Notes: generated by a model from the letters alone, not told the origin. Shown: positions 46,042 through 56,223, counted from the stretch's first letter. The stretch is 64,000 bases of DNA from Leclercia sp. S52 (GCF_039727615.1 NZ_CP152474.1:2976001-3040000); one strand, 5' to 3'. Program-made: numbers and translations.

Positions 46042-47556
46042 TCAGGCGACAGCCTGGCTGACTTTAGGCATGGCGAGGCTTAACGCCTGCTGTTCATTCG
46101 CCTGTTCATGAAGCAATTCACCGGCAATGGCCCCCTCACGCATCACCACGATACGGTCGGCCACACCCAGCACTTCCGGCAGGTCGCTGGAGGCGAAGAG
46201 CACCGCCACGCCACGTTTTGCCAGTGCGTAAATCACGTTATAAATTTCGTGCTTCGCCCCCACGTCGATACCGCGGGTCGGTTCATCCAGCAGGATCACC
46301 TTCATCTCTTCCGACAGCCAGCGGCCAAGGATCGCCTTCTGCTGGTTCCCGCCGGAGAGGTTCATGATCAGCTGCTCCGCGCCCGGGGTTTTGATGTTGA
46401 GCGAGCGAATGTGGTGATCGGCATTGCTGACCTCCCAGGTATCGTTAATCAGACACCCGGCGCGAATGGTCTTACGGCGCGCCGAGATGTTGATGTTGTC
46501 CCGCACCGAGTGCACCGGGATAATCCCTTCGGCTTTACGGTCTTCCGGGCAGAGCATCATCCCCGCGCGAATGGCGTGCGCCGGTTTCTGAATATCGACC
46601 GGCTGACCGTCAATAAACACCTGGCCGCCGGTGATGCGGGTCCCGCCAAACAGCCCTTTCATCAGCTCGCTGCGCCCTGCCCCCACCAGCCCGAACAGGC
46701 CGACGATCTCACCGCTGCGCACGGTGAGGCTGATTGGCGTGCGCACGCCCGGGGCTTTCACCTCGTCCAGACGCAGCAGCTCGCCGCCGTACTGGCGCGG
46801 CTCCCAGTGGTAGATATCCCCCAGCTCACGGCCCACCATCGCCTGCACCAGCTGATCGTGGTTGACCTGCTGCATGTCGGTGAAGGTACGAACATAGCGG
46901 CCATCTTTGAAGACGGTGATGGCATCGCTGAGGGCGAAGATCTCTTCCATACGGTGCGACACGTACAGAATGATGCGCCCCTCTTTACGCAGCTCGCGGA
47001 TCACCCGGAACAGGTTCTCGATTTCGCGCGCCGACAGCGAGCTGGTCGGTTCATCAAAGGCGATGACTTTGGCATTGCGCGCCAGCGCTTTGGCGATTTC
47101 CACCATCTGCCACTGGCCGATGGAGAGATATTTGAGCGGGGTCTGCGGGTCGATATCGAGCCCGAGGTGCTTCAGCTGCAGGCCGGCTTCATAGTTAAGC
47201 AGCGAACGGTTCACAAAGCCGCCCTTATGCGGCAGCTGCCCGAGGTAGATGTTTTCCGCCACCGTCATCTCCGGCACCAGATGCAGCTCCTGGTAGATGA
47301 TGGCGACGCCGGCGTTCAGCGCGGCTGTGGTGTCCGCAAAGGCGACCTCTTTGCCCTGTAACGCCAGGGTGCCCGTAGTGGGGGCATAGTTGCCGCTGAG
47401 GATCTTCAGCAGCGTGGATTTTCCAGCGCCGTTCTCCCCCATCAGGGCATGAACCTGACCCGCATAGCAGTCAAAGCTGATGTCGGTCAACGCATTGACA
47501 CCGGGAAAGGTTTTGCCGATGCCGCGAAATGAGAGATACGGTTCAGACTGTTGCAT
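46042..47556 (-). CDS. araG: L-arabinose ABC transporter ATP-binding protein AraG
   Basis: 504 residues from [17 protein letters not shown], the E. coli length; upstream in-frame codons are not used. It has two ABC domains: Walker A GENGAGKS at 40-47, signature LSIGQWQ in the first and LSGGNQQKA in the second, each with its Walker B ([21 protein letters not shown]). It powers arabinose import. Confidence 0.98.
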   Translation of the reverse strand: MQQSEPYLSFRGIGKTFPGVNALTDISFDCYAGQVHALMGENGAGKSTLLKILSGNYAPTTGTLALQGKEVAFADTTAALNAGVAIIYQELHLVPEMTVAENIYLGQLPHKGGFVNRSLLNYEAGLQLKHLGLDIDPQTPLKYLSIGQWQMVEIAKALARNAKVIAFDEPTSSLSAREIENLFRVIRELRKEGRIILYVSHRMEEIFALSDAITVFKDGRYVRTFTDMQQVNHDQLVQAMVGRELGDIYHWEPRQYGGELLRLDEVKAPGVRTPISLTVRSGEIVGLFGLVGAGRSELMKGLFGGTRITGGQVFIDGQPVDIQKPAHAIRAGMMLCPEDRKAEGIIPVHSVRDNINISARRKTIRAGCLINDTWEVSNADHHIRSLNIKTPGAEQLIMNLSGGNQQKAILGRWLSEEMKVILLDEPTRGIDVGAKHEIYNVIYALAKRGVAVLFASSDLPEVLGVADRIVVMREGAIAGELLHEQANEQQALSLAMPKVSQAVA

Positions 47557-47625
47557 AACGTCTCCGAGGATCGAGTAGTGAACGTCTGGCCCCCCCTGTC
47601 TTCCGGGGGGCGCAATCACAGTAAA

Positions 47626-48615
47626 TTACTTACCGCCCAGTCCTTTTTTCTCCAGCTCGGCTTTGAAGTTGTCACGGGTGATCAGCACCACGTCGGTCAC
47701 TTCAGTAAATTTCGCTGGCTCTGCCCCTTTGGTCACCCAGTTGTAGAGCATTTCGCTGGATTTGTAGCCGTGAACGTCCGGGCTTGGCAGCAGGGAACCG
47801 TAGAAGCCGGTCGCCTGTGCTTTAGAGAGTTCGCTCACCGCGTCCACGCCGTTGATGCCGATACCGATCACGTCTGCTGCTTTGAAGCCCTGGCCTTCGG
47901 TAGCGCGCACGCCGCCGAGCACGGTGTTGTCGTTCATCCCGACCACCAGCCAGTGTTTCACTTCAGAGTGCTGAACCAGCATGGAGTTGGCCGCATCGAA
48001 GGCGCCCGGGATATCGTTAGATTTGGTAGGCACTTTGTAGATCTGTTTTTCCGGGAAGCCGGCCGCTTTCAGGGCATCCATCGAACCGGTGGTACGACGG
48101 CGGGCGGTATCCAGCTCATCGGCGGTAATGGCCATCACGGCGGTGTCTTTCACATCCCAGCCGCGTTTTTGCATCTCTTTATACAGCTCCTGGCCCTGAC
48201 GCTCGCCGATTTTGGTCGCCGCCATCATCACCAGTGGCACGGTATCCATTGGCGCGCCTTTGGCGTTGACGAACTGATCGTCCACTGCGATGACCTTCAT
48301 GTCGTAGCCGCGCGCTTTCGCCACGATAGCGGAGCCCAGTTTTGGATCCGGAGTACAGATGACAAACCCTTTCGCGCCGCTGGCCGCCAGGCTATCGATA
48401 GCGTTCAGCGTTTTTTCACCGTCCGGCACGGCAATTTTGATCACCTCAAAGCCCAAATCTTTCCCGGCTTTGTCAGCGAATTTCCACTCCGTCTGGAACC
48501 ACGGCTCTTCCGGCTGCTTCACCAGGAAACCGAGCTTCAGGTTCTCTGCCATAGCGGATTGTGACATAACGGCAGCCAGACCGATGGCCGCCAGCGCTTT
48601 AGTAAATTTGTGCAT
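47626..48615 (-). CDS. araF: L-arabinose-binding periplasmic protein AraF
   Basis: 329 residues with a signal peptide (MHKFTKALAAIGLAAVMSQSAMA) and the periplasmic sugar-binding fold (LKLGFLVKQPEEPWFQTEWKFA). It delivers L-arabinose to AraGH. First gene of the operon. Confidence 0.98.
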   Translation of the reverse strand: MHKFTKALAAIGLAAVMSQSAMAENLKLGFLVKQPEEPWFQTEWKFADKAGKDLGFEVIKIAVPDGEKTLNAIDSLAASGAKGFVICTPDPKLGSAIVAKARGYDMKVIAVDDQFVNAKGAPMDTVPLVMMAATKIGERQGQELYKEMQKRGWDVKDTAVMAITADELDTARRRTTGSMDALKAAGFPEKQIYKVPTKSNDIPGAFDAANSMLVQHSEVKHWLVVGMNDNTVLGGVRATEGQGFKAADVIGIGINGVDAVSELSKAQATGFYGSLLPSPDVHGYKSSEMLYNWVTKGAEPAKFTEVTDVVLITRDNFKAELEKKGLGGK

Positions 48616-48930
48616 GGTTAACTCCAGCTTTAGCGTTCTAATTTGTAGGGAAACAACATCTCAATTCTGCTTAATCGGACTTAAAACAAGGCATTAGCGC
48701 CAGGCGTATTTAAAGCGCATTTGCTTGAGATAGTTTTAGCGGGAAATTAATCATCCATAAGAGAGCGCCATCACACCGCAGAATTACAGTAATTGCGTAC
48801 ATACATTCAGCGAAAAAAGACATAAATACGGAAGGATTTGTCAGACAATTCGGAAGGGGGAAAGCAGATTAGTCCATAAGATCAGCTAAGATATCCTTGT
48901 TAGCCGGGCGCATACACGCCCGGGGAGATC
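48616..48930 (-). promoter_or_regulatory. araFGH upstream control region with possible AraC half-site
   Basis: No gene is seen. On the minus strand TATGGACTAATCTGCTT (48862-48878) fits the AraC half-site pattern TATGGA-N7-GCTA except the last base. GGTGTGATGGCG near 48770 is a CRP half-site, and a second TATGGA lies near 48755. A CCGGGCG...CGCCCGG hairpin at 48904-48923 follows the DJ-1 gene. Confidence 0.4.
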
Positions 48931-49488
48931 TTACCAGGGATAGTAGATGTGATCGGCGTGGTCGCGCACCGGCGCTTCATCGCCCAACAGGCGCGCAGAG
49001 AGGGTCAGCGCGAAGTCAAAGGCAAGGCCCAGACCTTTGCCGCTGATGAGATTGCCATCTTCCACCACCGGGGCATCGACATACACCCCGTCTTCGACGC
49101 CCTGCCAGAGATCGCCCGAACAGACGTAGCGACGCCCTTTCAGCAAGCCGTTCCCACCCAGCACGCGTGCGGCGGCGGAACAGATTGGCGCGATAATTTT
49201 GCCCGCTTCGTCATGGACGGCGATAAAACGCACCACCTCAGCGCTGGCGGCGAGGTTAACGCTGCCCTGCGGACCGCCCGGCAGGACCACGGCGTCGTAG
49301 TAAGTATTGATTCTCTCGCTCAGGGTGTTATCCGCGACCATCGGAATATTATGGTAGCTCACCACCGCGCGCGACCCGGCGCAGGCCAGGGTTTCTACCT
49401 CAATGTTAAGACGGCGCAGGATATCAATGGTGATGATCGCTTCCGCCTCTTCAAATCCGGGTGCCAGCAGCACCGCAACCTTTGCCAT
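48931..49488 (-). CDS. DJ-1/PfpI (YajL-like) family protein
   Basis: 185 residues from MAKVAVLLAPGFEEAEAIITIDILRR. The DJ-1 features are the early glutamate (GFEEAEA) and the nucleophile-elbow cysteine in APICSAAARVLG. Family members act as protein or nucleotide deglycases, glyoxalases or chaperones under stress; the substrate here is unknown. The upstream in-frame ATG at 49557 adds unsupported residues. E. coli has no such gene between araF and ftnB. Confidence 0.88.
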   Translation of the reverse strand: MAKVAVLLAPGFEEAEAIITIDILRRLNIEVETLACAGSRAVVSYHNIPMVADNTLSERINTYYDAVVLPGGPQGSVNLAASAEVVRFIAVHDEAGKIIAPICSAAARVLGGNGLLKGRRYVCSGDLWQGVEDGVYVDAPVVEDGNLISGKGLGLAFDFALTLSARLLGDEAPVRDHADHIYYPW

Positions 49489-50034
49489 ACGAACTCCGCT
49501 AGATAGAAAGATAAAACATTGTTTCATTTTCACAGAGTGCCGTGCGGTAAACTCCATGCCGGATCACATATCGCACTATTTTTCGCAAAAATGATCCTGC
49601 GCAATTTTCATCAGGTGTAAGTTTTTATTAATTCCTGGAATTATCTCTATTCCGTTCGGCAGGAATAATTATAAATTTATTTGCTAAGCACATATTTCGC
49701 TGCTACCCGGAAAAACATCAAATATCGTAAACAATATAATTGCGTTAAATTTATACAAAATATTATAAATCAATTAGTTACGCACTAACCTCTTCTGTCC
49801 AGATCTCTCCAAATCCTTCACTGTTTTTAATTCCTGATGGGAAGTAAGGTTTAGTAAGAATATATTTATAAGGATTTTCTTATAAAGCAGTCGCTGTTAT
49901 GATGAATTTTACCCGATGCCTGAAATGAATATGGGATCACATACAGGGAAAACAGAATGCTTTTATTCTGAAGTGAACTATCGTTAATGATGATTATTTT
50001 TTAGGTTACATAAACGAAGAAAAAGGGAATGGAT
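49489..50034. other. AT-rich intergenic region upstream of ftnB; no gene seen
   Basis: About 545 bases with no supported ORF. Much of it is very AT-rich (49660-49790), with short A/T palindromes. It must hold the promoters of ftnB and of the DJ-1 gene, but I cannot identify a specific operator. Confidence 0.5.
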
Positions 50035-50538
50035 ATGGCTGTCTCGGATATGATTACCAGGCTCAATACGCAGATGAACCTTGAGTTTCACGCGTCAAAT
50101 CTCTCATTACACCTCAGCGAGTGGTGTTCAGAACATCAGTTAACCGGTTCCGCGACTTTCCTGCGCATTCAGGCGCAGAGCAACGTCACGCAAATGATGC
50201 GCGTTTTTGATTTTCTGAAAGCATCAGGCGCCATGCCGGTGCTGAAACCCGTCGATATGTCTGATGAAGCGTGTGATTGCCTGGAAGCGGTTTTCCAGCG
50301 CACGCTGGAAGAGTATGAGCAACGCTCTCTGACGCTGAATCAGTTAGCGGATGAAGCGCGGAAAATGAAAGATCTCTCCACGCTTAACTTCCTGCACGAT
50401 ATTGAAAAAGAGCAGCTGCAGGATGGGGTATTACTGAAAACCGTCCTCGATGAAGTTCGCCAGGCGCGCCGCACCGGCATGGGTCTGGAACAGACCGATC
50501 GCCACCTGCTTAACGTCGTCAACTGCCAGCACCACTGA
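50035..50538 (+). CDS. ftnB: Ferritin-like protein FtnB
   Basis: 167 residues from [22 protein letters not shown], the E. coli FtnB length. It is a ferritin four-helix bundle with degenerate iron ligands: the usual EEMTHMQR of FtnA is replaced by QSNVTQMMR, as in FtnB. Proposed to help iron supply for repair of iron-sulfur clusters in Salmonella. Ends at a strong hairpin terminator. Confidence 0.93.
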   Translation: MAVSDMITRLNTQMNLEFHASNLSLHLSEWCSEHQLTGSATFLRIQAQSNVTQMMRVFDFLKASGAMPVLKPVDMSDEACDCLEAVFQRTLEEYEQRSLTLNQLADEARKMKDLSTLNFLHDIEKEQLQDGVLLKTVLDEVRQARRTGMGLEQTDRHLLNVVNCQHH

Positions 50539-50556
50539 TCCTGCTTATCGCCTGAC

Positions 50557-50586
50557 TTACCCGGCCTGTGCCGGGTAATTTTGTTA
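50557..50586 (+). terminator. Intrinsic terminator after ftnB
   Basis: TTACCCGGC and GCCGGGTAA form a perfect 9-bp stem with a CTGT loop followed by TTTTGTT, 19 bases after the ftnB stop. Confidence 0.85.
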
Positions 50587-50708
50587 CAAAATTGCAACCA
50601 ACCCCTTGCTTTTATTAATTTTTAACAAATCCGATCTGGCTCCCACCGAATAACCCTTCTCCGTGTAATGATTTGCGAAAATTTCATTTTCACAGACGAA
50701 GGATACGT

Positions 50709-52052
50709 ATGATTACCGTTGAATTTATTGTCATTATTCTGTGCCTGCTCATTGGTACCCGGTTCGGTGGCATGGGGCTGGGGCTGATAAGCGGCATTGG
50801 CCTGTTTATTCTCAGCTTTGTCTTTGGGCTTCAGCCCGGTAAGCCTCCGGTGGATGTCATGCTGACGATCCTCGCGGTCATTGGCTGTGCGGCTACGCTG
50901 CAAACGGCCGGAGGTCTGAACGTGATGATGCAGTTTGCCGAACGGCTGCTGCGTCGGCATCCACAACACATCACCCTGCTCGCCCCTTTCACCACCTGGA
51001 TGCTGACCTTCCTGTGCGGAACCGGCCATGTGGTCTATACCATGTTCCCGATCATCGCCGATATCGCGCTGAAAAAAGGTATCCGCCCGGAGCGCCCGAT
51101 GGCGGTGGCGTCCATTGCCTCGCAGATGGCGATTACCGCCTCTCCGGTATCGGTCGCCGTTGTCTCGCTGATGTCGATTCTTGCCGCGCAGCACGGGGTC
51201 GGCCAGGCCTTTGGCATTCTGCAGATCCTCGCCATTTCGGTCCCGGCTTCGCTGGCGGGGGTAGCGATTGCCGCTCTGTGGAGTCTGCGCCGCGGCAAGG
51301 ATCTGGCCGACGACGAAGAGTTTCAGGCCCGGCTGCAGGATCCCGAGCAGCGTAAGTTTATCTATGGCAGTACCGACACCTTAATGAATCAGCGTTTCCC
51401 GAAACAGGCCTACTGGTCTACGTGGATCTTCTTCGCCGGGATTGCCGTCGTGGTGCTGCTGGGCGCCCTGCCCGAGCTGCGTCCGGCCTTTGAGGTGAAA
51501 GGCAAGCTGACGGCGCTGTCGATGAACCTGGTGATCCAGATGATGATGCTGATTGCCGGGGCCGTGATGCTGATGGTGTGCAAAGTGAATGCTGCGTCCA
51601 TTTCAAACGGGGCGGTGTTTAAGGCCGGGATGGTGGCGATCTTCTCGGTCTTTGGCGTGGCGTGGATGAGCGATACCTTTTTCCAGGCGCATCTGGATGA
51701 GCTGAAGATGGCCCTTGAGGGGGTGGTGAAAAGCCATCCCTGGACCTACGCCATCGTGCTGTTCCTGGTCTCGAAGCTGGTGAACAGCCAGGCGGCAGCG
51801 CTGACCGCGGTCGCGCCGATGGGGTTAATGCTGGGGATCGATCCGAAGATGCTGATTGCTTTCTTCCCGGCGTCTTACGGCTATTTCGTTTTGCCGACCT
51901 ACCCCAGCGACCTCGCCTGCATCGGCTTTGACCGCTCGGGCACCACGCGCATCGGCAAGTTTATTATCAACCACAGCTTTATTCTGCCGGGGCTTATCGG
52001 GGTGAGCTGTGCCTGTGCGGTGAGCTATCTGCTGGTGCAGACCTTCCTGTAA
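50709..52052 (+). CDS. Anaerobic C4-dicarboxylate transporter, DcuA/DcuB family
   Basis: 447 residues, about 10-12 membrane helices. Dcu-family landmarks are FGLQPGKPPVDVMLTILAVI, FLCGTGHVVYTMFPIIADIA, ITASPVSVAVVSL and LPTYPSDLACIGFDRSGTTRIGKF with NHSFILPG. It looks closer to DcuB (fumarate/succinate antiport) than DcuA. The ATG at 50709 has AAGGA upstream. E. coli K-12 has no dcu gene at this locus. A GGGCGACC...GGTCGCCC hairpin at 52064-52082 follows it. Confidence 0.9.
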   Translation: MITVEFIVIILCLLIGTRFGGMGLGLISGIGLFILSFVFGLQPGKPPVDVMLTILAVIGCAATLQTAGGLNVMMQFAERLLRRHPQHITLLAPFTTWMLTFLCGTGHVVYTMFPIIADIALKKGIRPERPMAVASIASQMAITASPVSVAVVSLMSILAAQHGVGQAFGILQILAISVPASLAGVAIAALWSLRRGKDLADDEEFQARLQDPEQRKFIYGSTDTLMNQRFPKQAYWSTWIFFAGIAVVVLLGALPELRPAFEVKGKLTALSMNLVIQMMMLIAGAVMLMVCKVNAASISNGAVFKAGMVAIFSVFGVAWMSDTFFQAHLDELKMALEGVVKSHPWTYAIVLFLVSKLVNSQAAALTAVAPMGLMLGIDPKMLIAFFPASYGYFVLPTYPSDLACIGFDRSGTTRIGKFIINHSFILPGLIGVSCACAVSYLLVQTFL

Positions 52053-52132
52053 TCCTCATGCCGGGCGACCCTGGGTCGCCCGTTCACAAAATTCTCATAA
52101 AACCATTTCTAAATTCAAAACGTCGGTTTATT

Positions 52133-52384
52133 TTAGTGAGACTCGCCCTGCGGCGTGAACTTCAGTTCAATCAGTGCAATGGCTTTCTGAACCGCACGCA
52201 GCGTGACCGGGTCAGCCGACGCAGGATTGCTGGCGAAATCGATGTTTCTGAGCTGGCTGGACATCTTCTCGCGCACCTCTGCGGGGGCGATGATTTCAAT
52301 CACATCAAGGATTTGTTTGATGACCAGCTGGCATGCAACAACGTCAGAGATCAGTTCCTGATCGGCACTCAGGTTTTGAGACAT
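52133..52384 (-). CDS. yecJ: DUF2766 family protein YecJ
   Basis: 83 residues from [28 protein letters not shown], the same length as E. coli YecJ, ending [12 protein letters not shown]. Function is unknown. A strong AGGAGA site precedes the ATG. Lies just downstream of azuC on the same strand. Confidence 0.92.
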   Translation of the reverse strand: MSQNLSADQELISDVVACQLVIKQILDVIEIIAPAEVREKMSSQLRNIDFASNPASADPVTLRAVQKAIALIELKFTPQGESH

Positions 52385-52448
52385 AGGCTTCTCCTGTTTG
52401 AAAGGCCGCCATAGTAGCAAAACGCCCGCCCGGATGCGGCCTGCAGGC

Positions 52449-52479
52449 ACAAAAAAACCTGCCGAAGCAGGTTTTTTCT
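52449..52479 (-). terminator. Intrinsic terminator of azuCR
   Basis: AACCTGC and GCAGGTT form a 7-bp stem with a tight TTCG tetraloop and T runs on both sides, so it could act in either direction. Confidence 0.85.
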
Positions 52480-52606
52480 TATCAGAACATCGCGCCTGGC
52501 GGTACGTCCTTAAAGGTCTTGCAGTAGGATTCGAACATGCTTTTCAGGATTTTGCGCAATTTCATCATTATGCTCCGGCTAAATGTTATGCAGGTGTTAT
52601 CGTTGA
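52451..52606 (-). ncRNA. azuR: AzuCR dual-function small RNA
   Basis: The transcript is inferred from a -10 (TATTAT or TATAAG) at 52611-52619 to the terminator T tract at 52451-52457, about 156 nt, close to the roughly 164 nt of E. coli AzuCR. The E. coli RNA encodes AzuC and also base-pairs with target mRNAs (cadA and galE reported). Two CRP-like sites flank or overlap the promoter. Confidence 0.7.
52482..52565 (-). CDS. azuC: Small membrane-associated protein AzuC (27 residues)
   Basis: Too short for ordinary gene finders. It translates to [20 protein letters not shown] followed by VPPGAMF, differing from E. coli AzuC (28 residues) at a few positions. An ATG one codon upstream is also possible; GGAG lies before both. 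AzuC is an amphipathic small protein reported to associate with the membrane and to bind GlpD in E. coli. It lies within the AzuCR transcript upstream of yecJ. Confidence 0.9.
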   Translation of the reverse strand: MKLRKILKSMFESYCKTFKDVPPGAMF

Positions 52607-52617
52607 TGCGCTTATAA

Positions 52618-52663
52618 TATGACCTCCATCACAAAAATCAATTATTTTGTGATATTCATCACG
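52618..52663. promoter_or_regulatory. Two CRP-like sites at the azuCR promoter
   Basis: TGTGA-TATTCA-TCACG (52648-52663) and TATGA-CCTCCA-TCACA (52618-52633) match the CRP consensus at 9 and 8 of 10 arm positions. The second overlaps the azuCR -10/spacer, consistent with CRP repression. Either could also act on the divergent MFS gene at 52778. Confidence 0.65.
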
Positions 52664-52777
52664 GCAGTTTATTTAAAATAAAACAGTGTTCCTGTTAAAA
52701 ATAAAAACAAATCATGTAATTAGCAGCGTGTTTGTTCCTGTAAATTTTTAAAAAAAATTTTAAGTGGCAGAGGAAAA

Positions 52778-54200
52778 ATGACCGAAAACATCTCCGGTAA
52801 AGCGGCCAGCGGGATCTCTCCCGCAGCGCTGTTGGTGGCTGGTGCCTTCTTTATGGAGTTTCTCGACGGGACGGTGATCGCCACCGCCCTGCCCGATATG
52901 GCGAGAAGCTTTGGTGTGCAGGCGGTGGATCTCAACATCGGCATCAGCGCCTATCTTATCACCCTGGCGGTGCTGATCCCCGCCAGCGGCTGGATCGCCG
53001 ACCGCTTTGGTGCCCGCAAAGTCTTCACCCTGGCGCTGGCGATCTTTACCCTTGCCTCGGTGCTGTGCGGCCTCGCCACCAGCGTCGATCAGTTTGTCGC
53101 CATGCGCGTCCTGCAGGGGATGGGCGGCGCGCTGATGGTGCCGGTTGGGCGGCTGGCGGTGCTGCGCACCACCCCGAAACATCTGCTGATCACCGCCATC
53201 GCCACCCTCACCTGGCCCGCGCTGGTGGCACCGATCATCGGCCCGCCGCTGGGGGGGCTTTATTACCAGCTATGCCAACTGGCGCTGGATCTTCTTTATT
53301 AACGTGCCGCTGGGGCTGATTGCCATCGTGCTGGCGCTGCGCATTATCCCGGACATCTATGAAGAGACCCGCCGCCCGTTCGACACCCCGGGCTTTATCG
53401 CCACCTCGGTAGCGATGGTGAGCCTGGTTTGTGCCATGGAGATGATGGGGGCGCAGGAGGTGAATACGGTAATCACCTTCGCGTTGCTGGCTATCGGCGT
53501 GGTCACCTTGATCTATGCCCTGCGGCATTTCAGGCGCACCGAATGGCCGATGATCCGCCTTGACGCCCTGCAGGTGCCCACCTTTCGCGTGACGATGTAC
53601 GGTGGGTCACTGTTTCGCGCCTCCATCAGCGCCGTGCCCTTTTTGCTGCCGCTGCTGTTCCAGGTGGGATTCGGCATGGATGCATTCCACTCCGGTTTGC
53701 TGGTGCTGGCGGTATTTGTCGGCAACCTGACCATCAAACCGGCAACCACGCCGCTGATACGCGGGCTGGGGTTTAAAAAGCTGCTGCTGATCAACGGGGC
53801 GCTGAACGTGCTGGCCCTGCTGGCCTGTGCCTTCCTGACCCCGCAAACGCCGGTGTGGGTGATCATGCTGGTGCTCTATCTGGGTGGGGTATTCCGTTCC
53901 ATTCAGTTTACCGCCATCAGCACCCTCGCCTTTGCCGACGTCCCTTCCCCGCAGATGAGCTATGCCAACACCCTGTTCTCAACTGCCACCCAGCTGGCGG
54001 TGGGGCTGGGGATCACCCTTGGGGCTATCGGGATCCGCATCGGAGAGCTGTGCAGCGAGATGCTGGGGATAGAGGCGCTACCGGGGATCGGCTTCCGGCT
54101 GGCGTTTGTGGCGATTGCGTTGGTTTGTCTGCTGGGGATGGTCGATACCCTGCGGCTGGTGAAAGATGCCGGCAGCGCGGTATCCAGAAAGCGGGCATAA
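52778..54200 (+). pseudogene. MFS transporter, DHA2-type drug efflux family, frameshifted at a G7 run (probable sequence artefact)
   Basis: A major-facilitator protein, about 473 residues if corrected, with around 14 helices. Motif A (GWIADRFGARKVF) and motif C (GPPLGG region) of drug:H+ antiporters are visible. The frame breaks in the G7 run at 53251-53257; with six G it reads GGFITSYANWRWIFFINVPLG, a hallmark of DHA2 pumps. The 3' part is open to 54200. The substrate cannot be told. No counterpart at this locus in E. coli. Confidence 0.85.
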
Positions 54201-54233
54201 AAAAAAGCCAGCATAAGCTGGCTTTTTTTACTG
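54201..54233. terminator. Bidirectional terminator between MFS and isomerase genes
   Basis: AGCCAG and CTGGCT pair around CATAAG, with A8 before and T7 after the stem. It lies between convergent genes and can serve both. Confidence 0.85.
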
Positions 54234-54244
54234 GTGCTGGCAAC

Positions 54245-54883
54245 TTAGCCGATAATACCGCGGACGAAGGCTTCGATCTCTTTATCCTGGCAGTTCTCGA
54301 AGAAGCACTGCTGGAAACGCTGGCCGGTCACTGCCGTTTTGACCAGCTCTGGATCGATAGCGCGCAGGGTGTCGAGATAGTTCTCTTTAACCACCGCGGC
54401 TTTCACCTGGTTCAGGATGCCGGCGTTACGAACCTGCGGCTCTTTACGCTCTGGCGGATAACCTTCGCCGTTACGACCGGTGAAAGCTTTTTCGAAGATG
54501 AAGCGAACGTTCAGCTCTGCGCCCCAGCCAAAGCCTTTGGCGAACGGCAGGGAGAGCGCGTTGCCGTTGTTGATCTGGGCGAACAGGAAGGCGTCCGCCG
54601 GATCGATGCAGTAGCCGCACACTACGCCCGGGTGGATGTTCAGGGACATCAGCGCGCCCTGGCCGGTACCGCAGCCGGTCACGACGAAATCAACCGCTTT
54701 CGAGTTCAGCAGAATGCTCGCCATGATCCCCAGATGAATATAGGTCAGGTGATGATCGTTTTCGTCGCTCATCCCAACGTTGTAGACCGGGAAACCTTTC
54801 TCTTCAGCAACGGCGTTCAATTCCTTGAGGATGATGGCGTTTTTTGGCGCCTGGCTGTTTTCCATCATCAGTGCAATTTTCAT
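54245..54883 (-). CDS. RpiB/LacA/LacB family sugar-phosphate isomerase
   Basis: 212 residues from MKIALMMENSQAPKNAIILKEL, with a good GGAGACG site upstream. The N-terminal 150 residues resemble the RpiB/LacAB fold, with the family cysteine in DFVVTGCGTGQGALMSLN. An additional C-terminal region (PPERKEPQVRNAGILNQVKAAVVK) makes it longer than RpiB (about 149). The substrate is unknown and no sugar kinase or uptake gene is adjacent, so the pathway cannot be inferred. Confidence 0.85.
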   Translation of the reverse strand: MKIALMMENSQAPKNAIILKELNAVAEEKGFPVYNVGMSDENDHHLTYIHLGIMASILLNSKAVDFVVTGCGTGQGALMSLNIHPGVVCGYCIDPADAFLFAQINNGNALSLPFAKGFGWGAELNVRFIFEKAFTGRNGEGYPPERKEPQVRNAGILNQVKAAVVKENYLDTLRAIDPELVKTAVTGQRFQQCFFENCQDKEIEAFVRGIIG

Positions 54884-55177
54884 TCTTCGTCTCCTGAATG
54901 CGATGCGGGGCACCCCGCTGTGAATAGCTTACCTGTTCAACCTTACTACTAAGCAAACACACTTTCAAATTAAGTGAAAAATAGTTTCAAAAAACAAAGA
55001 TGCGCTCACAATTTTGTACTCAGGCGCGTTTTTGCCACCGGGAGATAAAGGGATGGCATATGATTGAAGGAGCCGGGGGCTCGTGGCAAAGAGAAGGGGC
55101 AGAACAGGTGCTTAATCCTGGCATTGCGGCGCACATCAGCCGCTAGTATAGATTATTTAACGCATACAGAGTGTTCT
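54884..55177. other. Intergenic region upstream of yecR; no gene seen
   Basis: About 290 bases separate the divergent isomerase and yecR genes. It includes an AT-rich stretch (54960-55015). I looked for a FliA promoter before yecR and found no convincing TAAA-N15-GCCGATAA match. Confidence 0.4.
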
Positions 55178-55516
55178 ATGAAGAGATTATGCACTGGCGG
55201 CCTGCTCCTGTTACTGGCGGGCTGTGGCGTTACCCGGCAAGCAGAAGTCAGCAGCGTCGACGTGACGTCAGGTGTCGTCATGCTCAATTACGATCAGGCC
55301 ATGTTGCAGAACGCCCGCTATGACGACTACGTCACCAGCGGCACCGCGACCCGTGAATGCCAGGCGATGGGCTACAGCACGGCCATGGCCTACGGTCAGC
55401 CGGTTAAAACCTGTAGCCTGATCAGCGGCTCGCTATGCCTCAATGAAACCATGACCATCCAGTATAAGTGTTATGGCTATGCTCCGCCGCTCGTCGTTAC
55501 GACCTCCGCATATTAA
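55178..55516 (+). CDS. yecR: YecR-like lipoprotein
   Basis: 112 residues with a lipoprotein signal peptide ending in the lipobox LLAGC (cysteine near residue 16), followed by a small domain with four more cysteines (TRECQAMGYSTAMAYG, KTCSLISGSLCLN, YKCYGYAP). Position between ftnB/azuC and ftnA and the overall pattern match E. coli YecR, a member of the flagellar regulon of unknown role. Confidence 0.8.
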   Translation: MKRLCTGGLLLLLAGCGVTRQAEVSSVDVTSGVVMLNYDQAMLQNARYDDYVTSGTATRECQAMGYSTAMAYGQPVKTCSLISGSLCLNETMTIQYKCYGYAPPLVVTTSAY

Positions 55517-55725
55517 TGATTCCATTGCCAGCGATCCCGCTGGCAATAATATTTTAAACACGAAACAGAATAATTCTCATTAATATATTTATATTACCCG
55601 CAATGCGTTTTATTCCCATTCGTATTATGATTGTTTAAATATTTATTTTACTTTTTGCAAATAAATAAATAACAAATTATAGTGACGCTCACGTTGACCA
55701 GTGAATAATAATACGGAGCTACACC

Positions 55726-56223
55726 ATGCTTAAAACTGAAATGATCGACAAGCTTAATGAGCAAATGAATCTGGAGCTTTACTCCTCCCTGCTCTATCAG
55801 CAGATGAGCGCCTGGTGTAGCTATCACAGTTTTGAAGGCGCAGCGGCATTTATGCGCCGTCACGCGCAGGAAGAGATGACCCACATGCAGCGTCTCTTTG
55901 ATTATCTTACCGATACCGGCAGCCTGCCACGCATCACACCGGTGGCCTCGCCGTTTGCAGAATACGCCTCGCTGGACGAACTGTTCCGCGCCACTTACGA
56001 GCACGAGCAGCTGATCACCCAGAAAATTAACGAACTGGTTCATGCCGCGATGACCAGCCAGGATTATGGCACCTTTAATTTCCTGCAGTGGTATGTGGCA
56101 GAACAACACGAAGAAGAGAAGCTGTTTAAATCCGTTCTCGATAAACTTTCCCTGGCCGGGAAATCGGGTGAAGGTCTGTACTTTATTGATAAAGAGCTGT
56201 CGACGCTCGATGCACAAAATTAA
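55726..56223 (+). CDS. ftnA: Ferritin FtnA
   Basis: 165 residues, the E. coli length. A four-helix-bundle ferritin with a complete ferroxidase centre: E in [30 protein letters not shown] and the later EQHEEEKLF. It forms 24-subunit shells that store iron as ferrihydrite. A strong hairpin terminator (56231-56259) follows. The 209-base upstream gap is very AT-rich. Confidence 0.98.
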   Translation: MLKTEMIDKLNEQMNLELYSSLLYQQMSAWCSYHSFEGAAAFMRRHAQEEMTHMQRLFDYLTDTGSLPRITPVASPFAEYASLDELFRATYEHEQLITQKINELVHAAMTSQDYGTFNFLQWYVAEQHEEEKLFKSVLDKLSLAGKSGEGLYFIDKELSTLDAQN

